Made by a program: the position numbers and the translations under genes
Notes under the pieces: generated by a model
What the model saw: only the letters and a program-made list of their open reading frames with translations
Told to the model about the DNA's origin: nothing
Databases searched by the model: none
Assembly (NCBI GenBank): GCA_963682055.1
Contig: OY821747.1
Location: 17,100,258-17,164,257, forward strand
Source: Primula veris
Lineage: Eukaryota > Streptophyta > Magnoliopsida > Ericales > Primulaceae
Length of the DNA stretch: 64,000 nt
Reading direction: 5' to 3'
In this document: in pieces, positions 33,451 through 43,966 of the stretch
Position numbering within the stretch: the stretch's first letter is position 1
Layout of the letters: every line of letters starts with the position of its first letter

Positions 33451-36115
33451 ATGACTGTAAGTGTATTCATGATTCCTAGAATCCTTCGTAGGTTTATTTG
33501 CTTGTTGGCTTAGTTTATTGGTCTTTATTAGCAAGTCTTCTATTGATTTGTTCGTTATCCCAATATATGTGTATATTGATATGCTGTTGGTGGGTTTTTC
33601 TGTATTGTAGTGGAATTTTGTGGTGAGATTTGTGTTTAGGCATAGATTGTATATACTTGTGAGGTTCTTTGGTGTTTGTGGGGTTGGTGGACGGTAAGTA
33701 TGGAATTGGAATTTTATGTTTAGGATTTTGTGGTTAGGTTGAGATTGTGGATGGGAAACCGTAGGTGCTGTTGGATTTTTGGTGTGGTTGTTTTATTTGT
33801 GATTCGTCTCTATAGGTTGTGTATTAATGGTTGGTGTGTTGATATCTCAGGATCTTCTCTCCCAATGCCTGGCCCAACTTGGGGTTTTCAATGAAGTGGA
33901 TTTTAAAAAGCGAGCAGGAATAACTGCCGACGTGCACATCTGGCCTCCGAGGACTGTGGAGGAGGCGCAGGGGCATGTGGCCGCAAACGAGGTGGCTCTT
34001 CGGTCATCGTCCCTATTGACTGGTGGTTTAACGCTCCCGCTGTAGGATTGGATGGTCTCTTTCTTTGAGGCCTTCCAAATTGCTCCTTTCCAACTTGGGC
34101 TGAACACGTACCGTATACTCAACGGTATAAGAAGCTGTCGGAGTTGGCGAACGTGCCCGTGGAACTAAAGGATGTGCTTGGCATCTATGGGTTCAATTTT
34201 GAGTTGCGGAGCTCATATTTGAAGTCTACGCGTTCATTTACCCGACTGGTGATTGATTTGCCCGACACGAACAAGGAACACAACCTTGGTCTTGTGATCG
34301 TGTCGGGGAACTGGTGTCCTGCTGGTCGCCACATTCCTGCTCCCGTTGAGGCTGCTCCCGAGATGCCTATCCTCAGGGCTACCAATTTGGATAGACTGCT
34401 AGCTCTCTGGGGTTGGTGGGGGCCTGGTCCCACGAAGCAGTCCGAGAGCCGGGCTGCTCCCAAGCTACTTGGGTATGTCGCTGAGCCGGGGAATAGGTGC
34501 ACCAACGTGCCTGTAATCCCCAAAGAGACTGAGGCTGATTTCCTGTCGATTGTTAGGCCTCGTGTCGTAGCGCTGAGTAAAAAGTTTGCTCGGCGATGAT
34601 CAGCTGAGCCTGCTAAGAAGGCAAGGGTCACCGGCTCAGCAAGAATTGATACGGTGCCGGATGAGGGTACCGATGTGGAGGTGGTGCTAGCGTCCCCAAT
34701 ATCAGCCTTCCCCCCTTTGGACAAGACACCCCAATCTGAGGAGGTGTCTGCTCCCTCAAAGTAGAGCGCAAACTTGCTTGTCTCCCCTGAGGATAAAAAT
34801 GTTGTGGTCGCGGTATGTATAATTTTTCTTTGTGATTGGGCTTTCGTTTTTCCCTTCTTTATCTGTTATTTGTCTTTCAGTCATTGATGTCTCTGTTGGT
34901 TACGCTTTCCCTTGCCCGGTCTATGGGCGTTATTTTGTATCAGGGGTCGTACAGTGACTTGTTCAATTATATGAACCTGGATGTGGACATGGAAGAGAAT
35001 ATGATGATTCTTCCCACTGTCTCGCCACCGGAAAAGGTGAAGGTGGCTGAGGATAAGACCTCTGAGACTGGTGGGGTAGATACTGAAGAGGCGGATGCCG
35101 ATAAGGATTTGGAGGTCACCGGCAAAGAGGTTGAGGTGGCCGGCGAGAAGGGGGCCGAGAAAGTGGGCGAGGGGAGTGCTGAAATAGTAGAGGTGGACAT
35201 GGTGGCTATGTCCCGTTATATCGCTAGGTGCGGCGGGCATCTGTTGGGGCAGCCCCGAGCATTAGGATGAGGTATACTGCACTAAGACCTCTGACATACA
35301 AGGATGTGGAGGAGATGGTTGCTAAGTCCACGGTGCCGGCCATAGAGCAGGTCAATGCTGATGCTCTCCGGGTATGTTGAATTGCTGTCAGATTTTATTT
35401 GTGACGTCCTTTGTTGGTATCTTAGGAGGTTTTCTTGCAGGCTTTTCTGGGCACCGTTGAGATGAGGGATCGGTTTTCGGTGCTAGAGGCCGAGAAGACG
35501 AAGCTAGAGGCCGAGATGGCAGTGCTGGCGGAGCAGAATGCCAAATTGTTGGCCAAAGAAAAAGCTGTCGCCGAGGAGAGGGCCCAGGCCCTGAGTGTGG
35601 CCGATAGTTATGCCAAATTGTCGGCCGACAATATATGTTTCTACCAGGAAAAAGAGAAGCTGGAGGCTGAGAATGTGCGGCTGGCTGATGATAAGGCAAA
35701 ACTGGAGGCTGAGAAGGTGATCATGGCCGAGGAGAAGGCCAATGTGGAGTCTGAAAAGCAAGTGTTGGAGGACCGGGTAGCCCTGTTGGAGAAAGGCCGA
35801 GCAGAGGATCATGACCAGTTCACGAAGATCGTCAATTTCTATGCATATAGCTGTCATGTCCGTGCATTGAATCTGGCGAGGGTGCCCCTGTCTGATCGTG
35901 CCTGGTCGGGATTGAAGTACCCGGTCCGAGATGTTGCACCTCCATTGCCGAAGGATTGGGCTAACATTCACGATGAGGAGATGCCTCGCTTGCTGGGGCA
36001 ATCGTCCTCTTCTGCGCTCCGACCTCATTCTGGGTCAGGCTCTTCGACCCCCCGAGCTGTGACCCCTCAGGGACCTACAATTCCTCCGTCTTCTCCCCCT
36101 CAGGTTGATCCTTGA
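33451..36115 (+). pseudogene. Large spliced antisense gene of the Tat element (gypsy-type antisense ORF family)
   Basis: Proposed exons: 33451-33456 (ATGACT before GTAAGT), 33851-34812, 34881-35371, 35441-36115, with good GT/AG borders (TATCTCAG, TCTTTCAG, TTTTCTTGCAG). Exon 2 keeps the frame: MT then DLLSQCLAQLGVF... Around 34040-34200 comes a segment (FFEAFQIAPFQLGLNTYRIL) that resembles the Pfam family called putative gypsy-type transposon (Transposase_28), found in antisense ORFs of Tat elements. Exon 4 (from 35441) is a long Glu/Lys/Ala coiled coil (EKTKLEAEMAVLAEQNAKL...) and a Ser/Pro tail. The copy is dead: in-frame TAG at about 34044, a shift near 34140, TGA at about 34599, and another shift near 35260. 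The stops fit C-to-T change. Role in the element is unknown. Confidence 0.65.
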
Positions 36116-36341
36116 TTCAATGCCATTTTTGTAAATGTTTTTAGCTGATGTAGGTATTGTTTTGGAGCCTGGCTTGTGGGCTATTGTATAAACACGAAAC
36201 TCTTGTAAAGGTTTATAATATCTTGCATCATTGTCATTTGGCTTTGTTTATCGTTTTTGGTTGTTGCTTATTGCTTGTTAGTAGTCTTCATCTGTTTGAA
36301 GGTCATGACGATCATGTCAGGTACCGGTTAATCCTTTAGCC

Positions 36342-36845
36342 ATGGTGGTCTGGTCACGACCAAGTGGTAGTGTAGGTGATCGGTTAGATATTTATGAGGA
36401 ACCTAGTGCGTCTTGTATTGCAGAACTTAGCTCGGCCCGTCATGAGATTAAGGATTTAAAAGCCCATATTGTTGACTTATCTACTCGGTTGCACAAGTTG
36501 GGTGAGAAGTTCAGCAAGAAGATCACCCACTATACTGCAAACAAGGGAAAGGGCAAAGAGCTTCTTGGTGCACTTCGGTGCTCTCGGGATGAAGCCCGAG
36601 GCCGGGTAATGAACTTGAACTTGAACTTGGTGTTGGGGGCCATTTATGAGGATGTCGACTTGCTGCTATCTTTTGTCAAGGCATATTGGGCCCGAGGTCG
36701 TGCACTAGAGGTGTATGAGCATGCGAAAGGTAGGCATGGTGTTGTCCGAGCAGAGCGTATGGTTGATGCTATGGCTAGGGTAACTGAGACCACGACTGCC
36801 TTGAACCGCTTGGATGCGACTGTGAAGGATCGTTTGGGGACGTAA
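36342..36845 (+). CDS. Antisense ORF downstream of the large antisense gene, 167 aa
   Basis: MVVWSRPSGSVGDRL... with a charged helical middle (CIAELSSARHEIKDLKAHIV...) and DEARGRV, EDVDLLLSFVK further on. Intact. A weak TATA-like word (TATAAACA) is at 36188. It could be an independent gene or a further exon of the large gene, because 36125-36340 shows no clear splice sites. No family recognised. Confidence 0.5.
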   Translation: MVVWSRPSGSVGDRLDIYEEPSASCIAELSSARHEIKDLKAHIVDLSTRLHKLGEKFSKKITHYTANKGKGKELLGALRCSRDEARGRVMNLNLNLVLGAIYEDVDLLLSFVKAYWARGRALEVYEHAKGRHGVVRAERMVDAMARVTETTTALNRLDATVKDRLGT

Positions 36846-37053
36846 ATAGTCTCGCTGCGAGATATTCATTTTGTTGATGCCTTAGAGACCTCGTCTTCTG
36901 TCGAGGGCTTATCAGACTAAGATTGAGTAGCTTGTATTGTTTTTTACTTGCAGCTTAATATAAAAGTATTCTCTATTTCGATTTCCTGTCTTTTCTTTAT
37001 TTTTTTGACGAATATTCATCTCCTCCTTCCTTCTCATCTTTTTGGTTTTATAG

Positions 37054-37700
37054 GCACATGCTACTACGTCACACCAGGCCGATTCTCCGGGCCTTGTTAG
37101 ACCAGGACAAGGACCTACTGGGGCTGCCCAGGACGAGGCCTCATCTGGTGTGGCTAGTGAAGTGCGTGCCAATTGGCGTTATATCGACCTAATGGGCAAA
37201 AATGACAAACTGCATGGTTGGTGTGCCCGACTTAAGGTAAAGTTGAAGACCCAGGCGGCGTCTTTTCGTGAGTACGTTCAACGTGCGAGCATGTGGTTAA
37301 AGTTCAGGAGCGCCGGTTAGACCGATATTGGCGTTTAAAAGGCAACTAATTTGGCAAATTAAAGTCGTTGGTCACCCGAGCCAATGTGTTGGTGAAGTAT
37401 TTTCGTTTGTCCCGAGCTAGGTATGATGCATCTGCGGTCATGGACGAAGTCCGTCAGCTTCCCTTTGACGACGCTCATCGTAAGGAAGTTGCGGATGCTC
37501 ATGAGATCGCAAAAGTAGCCGAGTTCTCCGCTCGACTTGAGGTGTTGAGATGTGTGGGTTCTCATACGACCAACTTTAATGCCCACATTTCTGAGGAACG
37601 TTTTGATGGTGAGGAGACCGATGGGGATACGTCGACGGATGACGAAAAGGTCGTGCTCGGTCAGTTACCATCGTGCTCCTCATGCAGTAGCTCCTCTTAG
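37054..37700 (+). pseudogene. Antisense coding remnant with splice acceptor
   Basis: GTTTTATAG precedes 37054. From there an 88-codon frame (AHATTSHQADSPGLV...CARLKVKLKTQAASF) runs to TAG at 37318-37320. After a frame change, coding sense returns at about 37368-37700 (VLVKYFRLSRARYDASAVM... and an acidic, then CSSCSSSS end). The composition matches the neighbouring antisense coiled-coil proteins. Probably the 3' exon of one of them, broken by a stop and a frameshift. Confidence 0.5.
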
Positions 37701-37901
37701 CTGATTTCTTTATTTTTCTTCGAACATTGGTGCCTCCGTAATGCGGGCGAGGACTATTTGCTTTATTTCTTTATTCATGTATTTGATCTTCTCATTGTCT
37801 TGTTGATATTTCATTGACTGGACTGCGTTTCCTTTGTTGTTTTCGTCGTTGGGTACTTTGTCGCCTCCGTAACGCGGGCTAGAACTATTCAATAATCTTG
37901 G

Positions 37902-38262
37902 TTGACTCTTGCTCATTGGTACCGGCATATTTGCCTCTTTGTTTGGCTTTTCTTTGTTTGACTTTTGCTTACTGGTACCTGCATATTTGCCTCTTTGTTT
38001 GGCTTTCCTTTGTTCGACATTTGCTTACTGGTACCTGCATATTTGTCTCTTTGTTTGGCTTTTCTTTGTTCGACTTTTGCTTACTGGTACCTACATATTT
38101 GCCTCTTTGTTTGGCTTTCCTTTGTTTGACTTTTGCTTACTGGTACCTGCATATTTGCCTCTTTGTTTGGTTTTCCTTTGTTCGACTTTTGCTTACTGGT
38201 ACATGCATATTTACCTCTTTGTTTGGCTTTCCTTTGGTTGACTTTTGCTTATTGGTACCTGC
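37902..38262 (+). repeat. 56-bp minisatellite, six copies plus a partial
   Basis: Unit TTGACTTTTGCTTACTGGTACC...TTTGTTTGGCTTTCCTTTG. The first and seventh starts (37902 and 38238) are exactly 6 x 56 bases apart. As 56 is not a multiple of 3, the same unit is read in all three frames, which makes three overlapping spurious frames here. Confidence 0.95.
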
Positions 38263-38340
38263 ATGTGTGCTTCCGGTACATTGGAGGACTTGCTAGGGAC
38301 TCAAACCCTATCGCCTCCGATACGTTGGAGGACTTATGAT

Positions 38341-38709
38341 TCCTAGGCACTTTCTTAGACATGCCATGTTGGGAATTAGTAACAATATTCCTAGGCACTT
38401 TCTTAGACATGCCATGTTGGGAATTTCACAGTATTCCTAGCCACTTTCTTAGACATGCCATGTTGGGAATTTCACAGTATTCCTAGGCACTTTCTTAGAC
38501 ATGCCATGTTGGGAATTTCACAGTATTCCTAGGAACTTTCTTAGACATGCCATGTTGAGAATTTCACAGTATTTCTAGGCACTTTCTTAGACATGCCATG
38601 TTGGGAATTTCAAAGTATTCCTAGGCACTTTCTTAGACATGCCATGTTGGGAATTTCACAGTATTCCTAGGCACTTTCTTAGACATATCATGTTGGGAAT
38701 TTCACATGC
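38341..38709 (+). repeat. ~47-bp minisatellite, eight copies
   Basis: Unit TCCTAGGCACTTTCTTAGAC...GCCATGTTGGGAATTTCACAGTAT. Eight copies in tandem, contiguous, mostly one or two substitutions apart. It lies just 3' of the integrase stop codon (minus reading). Confidence 0.95.
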
Positions 38710-38814
38710 CTCCTTGGAGGACTTGTTAGACAGCATGACAAAATATTTCATTTATTCAAAAGATAATGTCATGACAAAGCAGAGGTAAGGTAGTACCTGG
38801 GATGGCAAGCTAGC

Positions 38815-38839
38815 TTACACGTAGTACTTATTAAGATTA
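38815..38839 (-). pseudogene. Last codons of the Tat integrase, cut off by the copia insert
   Basis: The minus strand reads ...NLNKYYV and TAA at 38815-38817. This is the usual end of Tat integrases and joins across the insertion to the C-terminal part at 45191-45448. Confidence 0.85.
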
Positions 38840-38844
38840 GCTAC
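38840..38844 (+). repeat. Left TSD (GCTAC) of the copia palindrome
   Basis: GCTAC directly before TGTTGG; identical to 45186-45190. Confidence 0.95.
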
Positions 38845-40104
38845 TGTTGGCCCGTGTGGCTAAACCTTAGAGGGGGTAAGTGAATAAGGTTTTTAGGCGT
38901 TTTTGCAGAATTAAAATTCTAAGCGCAACTAACAACCCAACTAGCTCAATATATATTTGCGATAATAAATATGCGATGATAATGTATGAATAAATTGAAA
39001 CATGCGCACAATCACAAAAATATAAGTTGCGGAAAGTAAAAGTTAAGGAAAGAAATTGACACCGCGATTTATAGAGGTTCGGCAAAACGGCCTACGTCAT
39101 CTCCTCGGTATTCAAGCTACCGAGTATTTCACTAAAAATCTTCTTTCCGATTTTACAAATCCTATCGAGCTCAATCAATCGATTGGCTCACCCTCTACCC
39201 AAGGTTCCTACTCTTGATACAAGTGCAAGCAAACACGTTTATGAGTCAACGACTCCCCCTCACTCTATGAGTACCCAAGTGTTTAACCTAGAACTTTTAA
39301 CCAACACTTTGGCTTAAAAGCTTCTACCCAAACACTCACTCACAAATGAGCTTATAAAACGCTCTTTACAAAATTGTTGAAATTAAAACAACTCTCACAA
39401 TTTGATTGCTTCTAAATAAGCTAATTTGTGATTTTGATGTTGTTCGATCTTGGTTTGAGCTTGTATTCGCTTTCTTTTCAATTTCTCTCTTTTTGAGCTT
39501 TTTCTCACCAATGGTGATTTTAAGTGTTTAGGATGGAGAGAGGTTGAAGGATTGATTGTGTATCTCTTGGGATCTCTCAAACAATGAATTTGGGAGGTAT
39601 TTGAAGGATAAATGACCTTGTTACCGTCGTATGAGGTGTTATGCTTTTATCCATTGGTTTTAAGCAATTTCTCAGAATAAGCTGAAAAGCTGCTTTTGAA
39701 ATATGCAGAAAACGATTGGTCGTTTTCTGCATTCGATCGGTCGTTTTCAGAAAATGATCGGTCGTTTTATAGATTCGACCGGTCTTTTAAAAGACAACCT
39801 CACTGGAAGAATTTTTGCCAAAACGATCGGTCGTTTTTGTCCAGACGATCGGTCGTTTTCTGGCAATCTTCAGTATTTCCGCTTTACTTCGAATGCTCGT
39901 AACTCCTTCGTTTTAGCTCCGATTTTGGTTCCACTCGGTCCGTTGGCTTCGTATTTTATTACTCTATCTTTCTGGCGCTGAAATTTACATTTTCTCTTTT
40001 TTGGAAAAGACAAAGCATTATATCATCGAATAGAGAAATCGTAAAATCATTAAAACATAATCAAACTTATAATCAAAATCAATTATTGAACCCATAGTTC
40101 AACA
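38845..40104 (-). repeat. Left LTR of the palindromic element (1260 bp, inverted)
   Basis: Reads TGTTGAAC...CCAACA on the minus strand. Its outward end is the U5 end. It is the reverse complement of 43967-45185 at about 90% identity. Confidence 0.95.
39711..39862 (-). repeat. Six-copy AAACGACCGATCG motif array in the left LTR
   Basis: Six copies (with GG/GA/AA variation at the centre), seen on the plus strand as CGATCGGTCGTTTT. They lie upstream of the LTR's presumed TATA box in the LTR's own direction, that is in U3. Confidence 0.85.
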
Positions 40105-40120
40105 ATCTCCCCCATTTTGA
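40105..40120 (-). promoter_or_regulatory. Polypurine tract of the left arm
   Basis: AAAATGGGGGAGAT on the minus strand immediately before the left LTR start; the same word occurs at 43953-43966 on plus. Confidence 0.9.
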
Positions 40121-40376
40121 TTATGACAAAATAATGATAATTTTACAAAAAAATATCTCCTCCATTTTAACAAATCGCATTTCTCTAAATATCATTTTTC
40201 TTCCACTTTGGCATTATAAAAATGCAAATAAAAAGAATTTGGGATTATGTGGAGGGTTTTCAAAGAAAAAATCAAAACATGAAAAATGTTATTATGATGC
40301 ATATGCCCCAACTAATCACATATATGTAAATATTATAGAGTAGAGTATACCGAATATGTGATGTTGAGTCCGCTCT

Positions 40377-41548
40377 CTAATGGCATTTGCATTGAGCGTT
40401 TCCAAGTCCAAATAAGTGGTACCATTGGTTGGTATGCCTTCCACCTTTGTCGATCAATGGTGCTTCATTCTTTATGGTGGAGTCGATTTTCTTGACTTCC
40501 TCGACTTTTGCCGGTGTTGTCAACCACTTGTTGATTTTCTCCTTTTGGATGGAGATACCTACAACACGAGATTTGTCTTTTTGTCCCCAATTTCTTTTGG
40601 GTCCGACATTGTTAGTGACTTGGGTCTTTACTACCCATTTCAAATCGCTTCTACTAACACGAAAACGATAAGGACATCTAGAAGAATTATGCTTATTTCT
40701 ACTACAATGTACACAATGCATAAACTTTTTCGCATAACGAGAGTTATACGAAGTTTTGGGAAGGTTTTTCGTAGTATCCAATTTGGTTTGAAAACCTAAA
40801 CCTTTTCTATCATTAAAAGATTTTTGAAAAATCTTGGAAGTACTCCCTTTGGTAAAAACAACCTCTTGTTTAGGCGGGGTAGGAGTTTTAGAAATGTTAG
40901 AGGATTTGAGGAAGTGAGTTTTGTTTGTATTAGAACTAATGCAATCATAACCTAAACCACTTTTGTCATTGAAATCCTTTTGACAACTCAAAATGTTATC
41001 TAAAACGGTTTTACCTTTAGAAAACTTTGAAATTGTTAAATCAAGTTTTTCAATGGAAACGACAAGCTTGTTGTTTTTAGTTTTTAAAGTGTCATTATCG
41101 GTTTCTAAAAGCTTGACCTTGTCATTTAAGTTAAAAGCATGAGAACTCAAACCTTGTTTTTGCTTTTAACTTTATCGAAAGCATCCTTTAACTCTTCAAA
41201 ATTTTCTAATAAGTCGCAATCTAAAGAAGATGGTTTTGAAAGAGTTTTAGCAAGTCTAGACATCTCATTTTTAAGAAAGTTGATCTCGGTTTGTAAAGAC
41301 TCGTTTTGAATAATGAGATCATTGTTTTTGTCTTTCAACTCTTCCTTTTCGTCATCTACATCATGTAAAGAAAATGACGATTTCGAAATAGACTCATTTT
41401 CAATTTCATCCCTTTTTAAGGATCTTATTTCTTCATTGAGAGAAGAATTTATCCTTTTAAGAGATTTAACCTTCTCTACATGCTTAGGAAGTTTTTCAGA
41501 ATAAATTCCACACATGTGAATTAATTCATCATGGAATAAATTTTTCAT
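40377..41548 (-). pseudogene. 3' half of copia-type gag, left arm
   Basis: Two frames joined by a one-base loss near 41150. 41548-41147 is a coiled coil (SLKRINSSLNEEIRSLKRDE...), and 41150-40377 (257 aa) carries on to a second zinc knuckle (CVHCSRNKHNSSRC, CX2CX4HX4C) and ends NAQCKCH-stop. It equals 42528-43687 of the right arm in inverted orientation. The C-terminal 80 residues are intact here but frameshifted in the right arm. Confidence 0.85.
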
Positions 41549-43687
41549 ATTAGAAGGATAGGATGAGTATGTTTTTACAAAGTTATAATGTTAAACTTTG
41601 GATGACCATAAAAGTAGGATATTCCGCACCTATATCCCAAAATAGCGAGAACCCAATCCCCGTAGAGGACTTAGATAACGCTCAACTAGAAGCCTACTCT
41701 ACTAACGCTAAAGCGATGTACGCTATTGTTTGTGCCGTTTCCCTTAACGAGTACAACAAAATTTCCGCTTGTAAAACGGCTAAGGGTATGTGGGATAAGT
41801 TAGTGGTTATGCACAAGGGAACTTACCAAGTTAAGGATTGCAAACTCCAACTATTAGTTCATGACTACGAGCTTTTTAAGATGAGCGAGGGAGAAACTAT
41901 TTTCGATATGCTTGCTAGATTTACTACTATTACTAATGGATTAACATCTCTTGGTAAGTGTTTGTCTTGTAAGGAAATGGTTTCAAAGGTGATTCGGAGC
42001 TTACCGAAAGAATGGGAACCAAAGGTCACCGCAATTCAAGAGACGCACGACATGAATACATACACTCTTGATGCATTGACGGGTTCACTTATTACTCACG
42101 AGATCACCCTCAATAGTCACAAGCCAATCTTGAAAAAGAAGGAAATATCTTTCAAAGGAACAACTTGTGACGAAAGCGATGTGTTATCCGATGACGAGAA
42201 AAATTCGATGCAAACCATTTGAATCGTCAAGGAAATACTAAAGCTTAAAGGCAAATGCAAACATAAAGGTAAATCGTCAAATACTTCAATTATTTCTAAC
42301 GATTTTGTTTGCTATGCTTGTGGCAAAGAAGGACATATGGCGAGAGATTGCGGCAAGAATCGCAAGAGCAAAGGCAAGAAGAAAATATCCGCTTCAAGCT
42401 CTAGCGATAGCTCCGACCAAGATGAAGTCGATCATCTTGCTTGCTATGTGGCCTTGGAAGACAACAATGAGCCTAACCAATCGTCTTCAAGGGAAAGTGA
42501 AAGTGAAACCGGTGAGGTAAATGACCTATCCTACGATGATTTACTTCATATGTGTGATATTTACTCTAAAAAGTTTCCTAAACTTTCGGAAAAGGTTGAA
42601 TCTCTTAAAAGGATAAATTCTTCTCTCAATGAAGAAATAAGATCCTTGAAAAGAGATAAAATTAAAAATGAGTCTAGTCCGACATCGTCATTCTCTTTAC
42701 ATGATGTAGATGACGAAAAGGAAGACTTTAAAGATAAAAACAATGATCTCGTCATTCAAAATAAGTCTTTACAAACCGAGATCAATTTTCTTAAAATTGA
42801 AGTCTCTAGACTTACCAAAACTCTTTCAAAACCATCTTCTTTAGATTGTGACTTATTAGAAAATTTTGAAGAGTTAAAGGATGCTTTCGATAAAGTTAAA
42901 AGCAAAAACAAGGTTTTGAGTTCTCAAGCTTTTAACTTAAATGACAAGGTCAAACTTTTAGAAACCGAGAATGAAACTTTGAAAACTAAAAACAACGATC
43001 TTGTCATTTCCATTGAAAAACTTGACTTAACAATTTCAAAGTTTTCTAAAGGTAAAACCGTTTTAGATAACATTTTGAGTTGTCAAAAAGATTTCAATGA
43101 TAAGAGTGGTTTAGGTTTTGATTGCATTAGTTATACCTCAAACAAAACCCGCTTCATCAAAGCCTCTAACATTTCTAAAACTCCTACCCCGCCTAAACAA
43201 GAGGTTGTTTTTACCAAAGGGAGTACTTCCAAGATTTTTCAAAAATGTTTTAATGATAGAAAAGGTTTAGGTTTTCAAACCAAATTGGATACTCCGAAAA
43301 ACCTTTCCAAAACTTTGTATAATTCTCGTTATACTAAAAAGTCCATGCATTGTGTATATTGTAGTAGAAATGAACATATTTCTTCTAGATGTCCTTATCG
43401 CTTTCGTATTAGTAGAAGCGTTTGAAATGGGTAGTAAAGACCCAAGTCACTAACAATGTCGGACCCAAAATAAATTGGGGACAAAAAGACAAATCTTGTG
43501 TTGTAGGTATCTCCATTCAAAAGGAGAAAATCAACAATTGGTTGACAACACCGGCAAAATTCGAGGAAGTCAAGCAAACGACTCCACCATAAAAAATGAA
43601 GTACCATTAATTGACAAAAGTGGAAGGCATACCAACAAATGGTACCACATACTTGGATTTGGAAATGCTCAATGCAAATGTCATTAG
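41536..43687 (+). pseudogene. Copia-type gag, right arm, truncated at the palindrome junction
   Basis: The frame is recognisable from about 41536 (NFSY, then a TAG where Trp is expected, then KDRMSMFLQSYNVKLW), the usual N-terminal region of copia gag. The first ~20 residues are missing. After the gag domain (to ~42190) there is a TGA at 42220-42222, then the same frame continues to a zinc knuckle (CYACGKEGHMARDC, 42310-42351), a Lys-rich linker, a long coiled coil (42570-43080), a second knuckle near 43346 (CVYCSRNEHISSRC) and a stop at 43425 caused by a one-base loss. The remainder (to 43687) is in another phase. No pol follows; the polypurine tract is 266 bases on. Confidence 0.88.
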
Positions 43688-43952
43688 AGAGCGGACTCAA
43701 CATCACATATTCGGTATACTCTACTCTATAATATCTACATATATGTGGTTAGTTGGGTCATATGCATCTTGATAACATTTTTCATGTTTTGGTTTTTCTT
43801 TGAAAACCCTCCACATAACCCCAAACTTTTTATTTATTGCATTTTGATAATGCCAAAGGGGGAGAAAAATGATATTGAGAGAAAATGTGATTTATTATAA
43901 AATGGAGGAGATATATTTATACTTGTAAAATCATCATTAGTTTGTCATAATC

Positions 43953-43966
43953 AAAATGGGGGAGAT
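43953..43966 (+). promoter_or_regulatory. Polypurine tract of the right arm
   Basis: AAAATGGGGGAGAT directly before TGTTGAAC, the LTR start. Confidence 0.92.

Noticed and set aside
37898..38339. Three overlapping long frames with hydrophobic Leu/Phe-rich repeats (membrane-protein look)
   Set aside because: All come from the 56-bp minisatellite read in three frames.
38341..38709. Regular 47-bp repeats resembling a CRISPR-like array
   Set aside because: Units are contiguous with no unique spacers and lie in a plant retrotransposon; a minisatellite explains them.
39696..39981. Two overlapping open frames rich in DRSF words
   Set aside because: They are translations of the repeated CGATCGGTCGTTTT motif in the LTR, not a gene.
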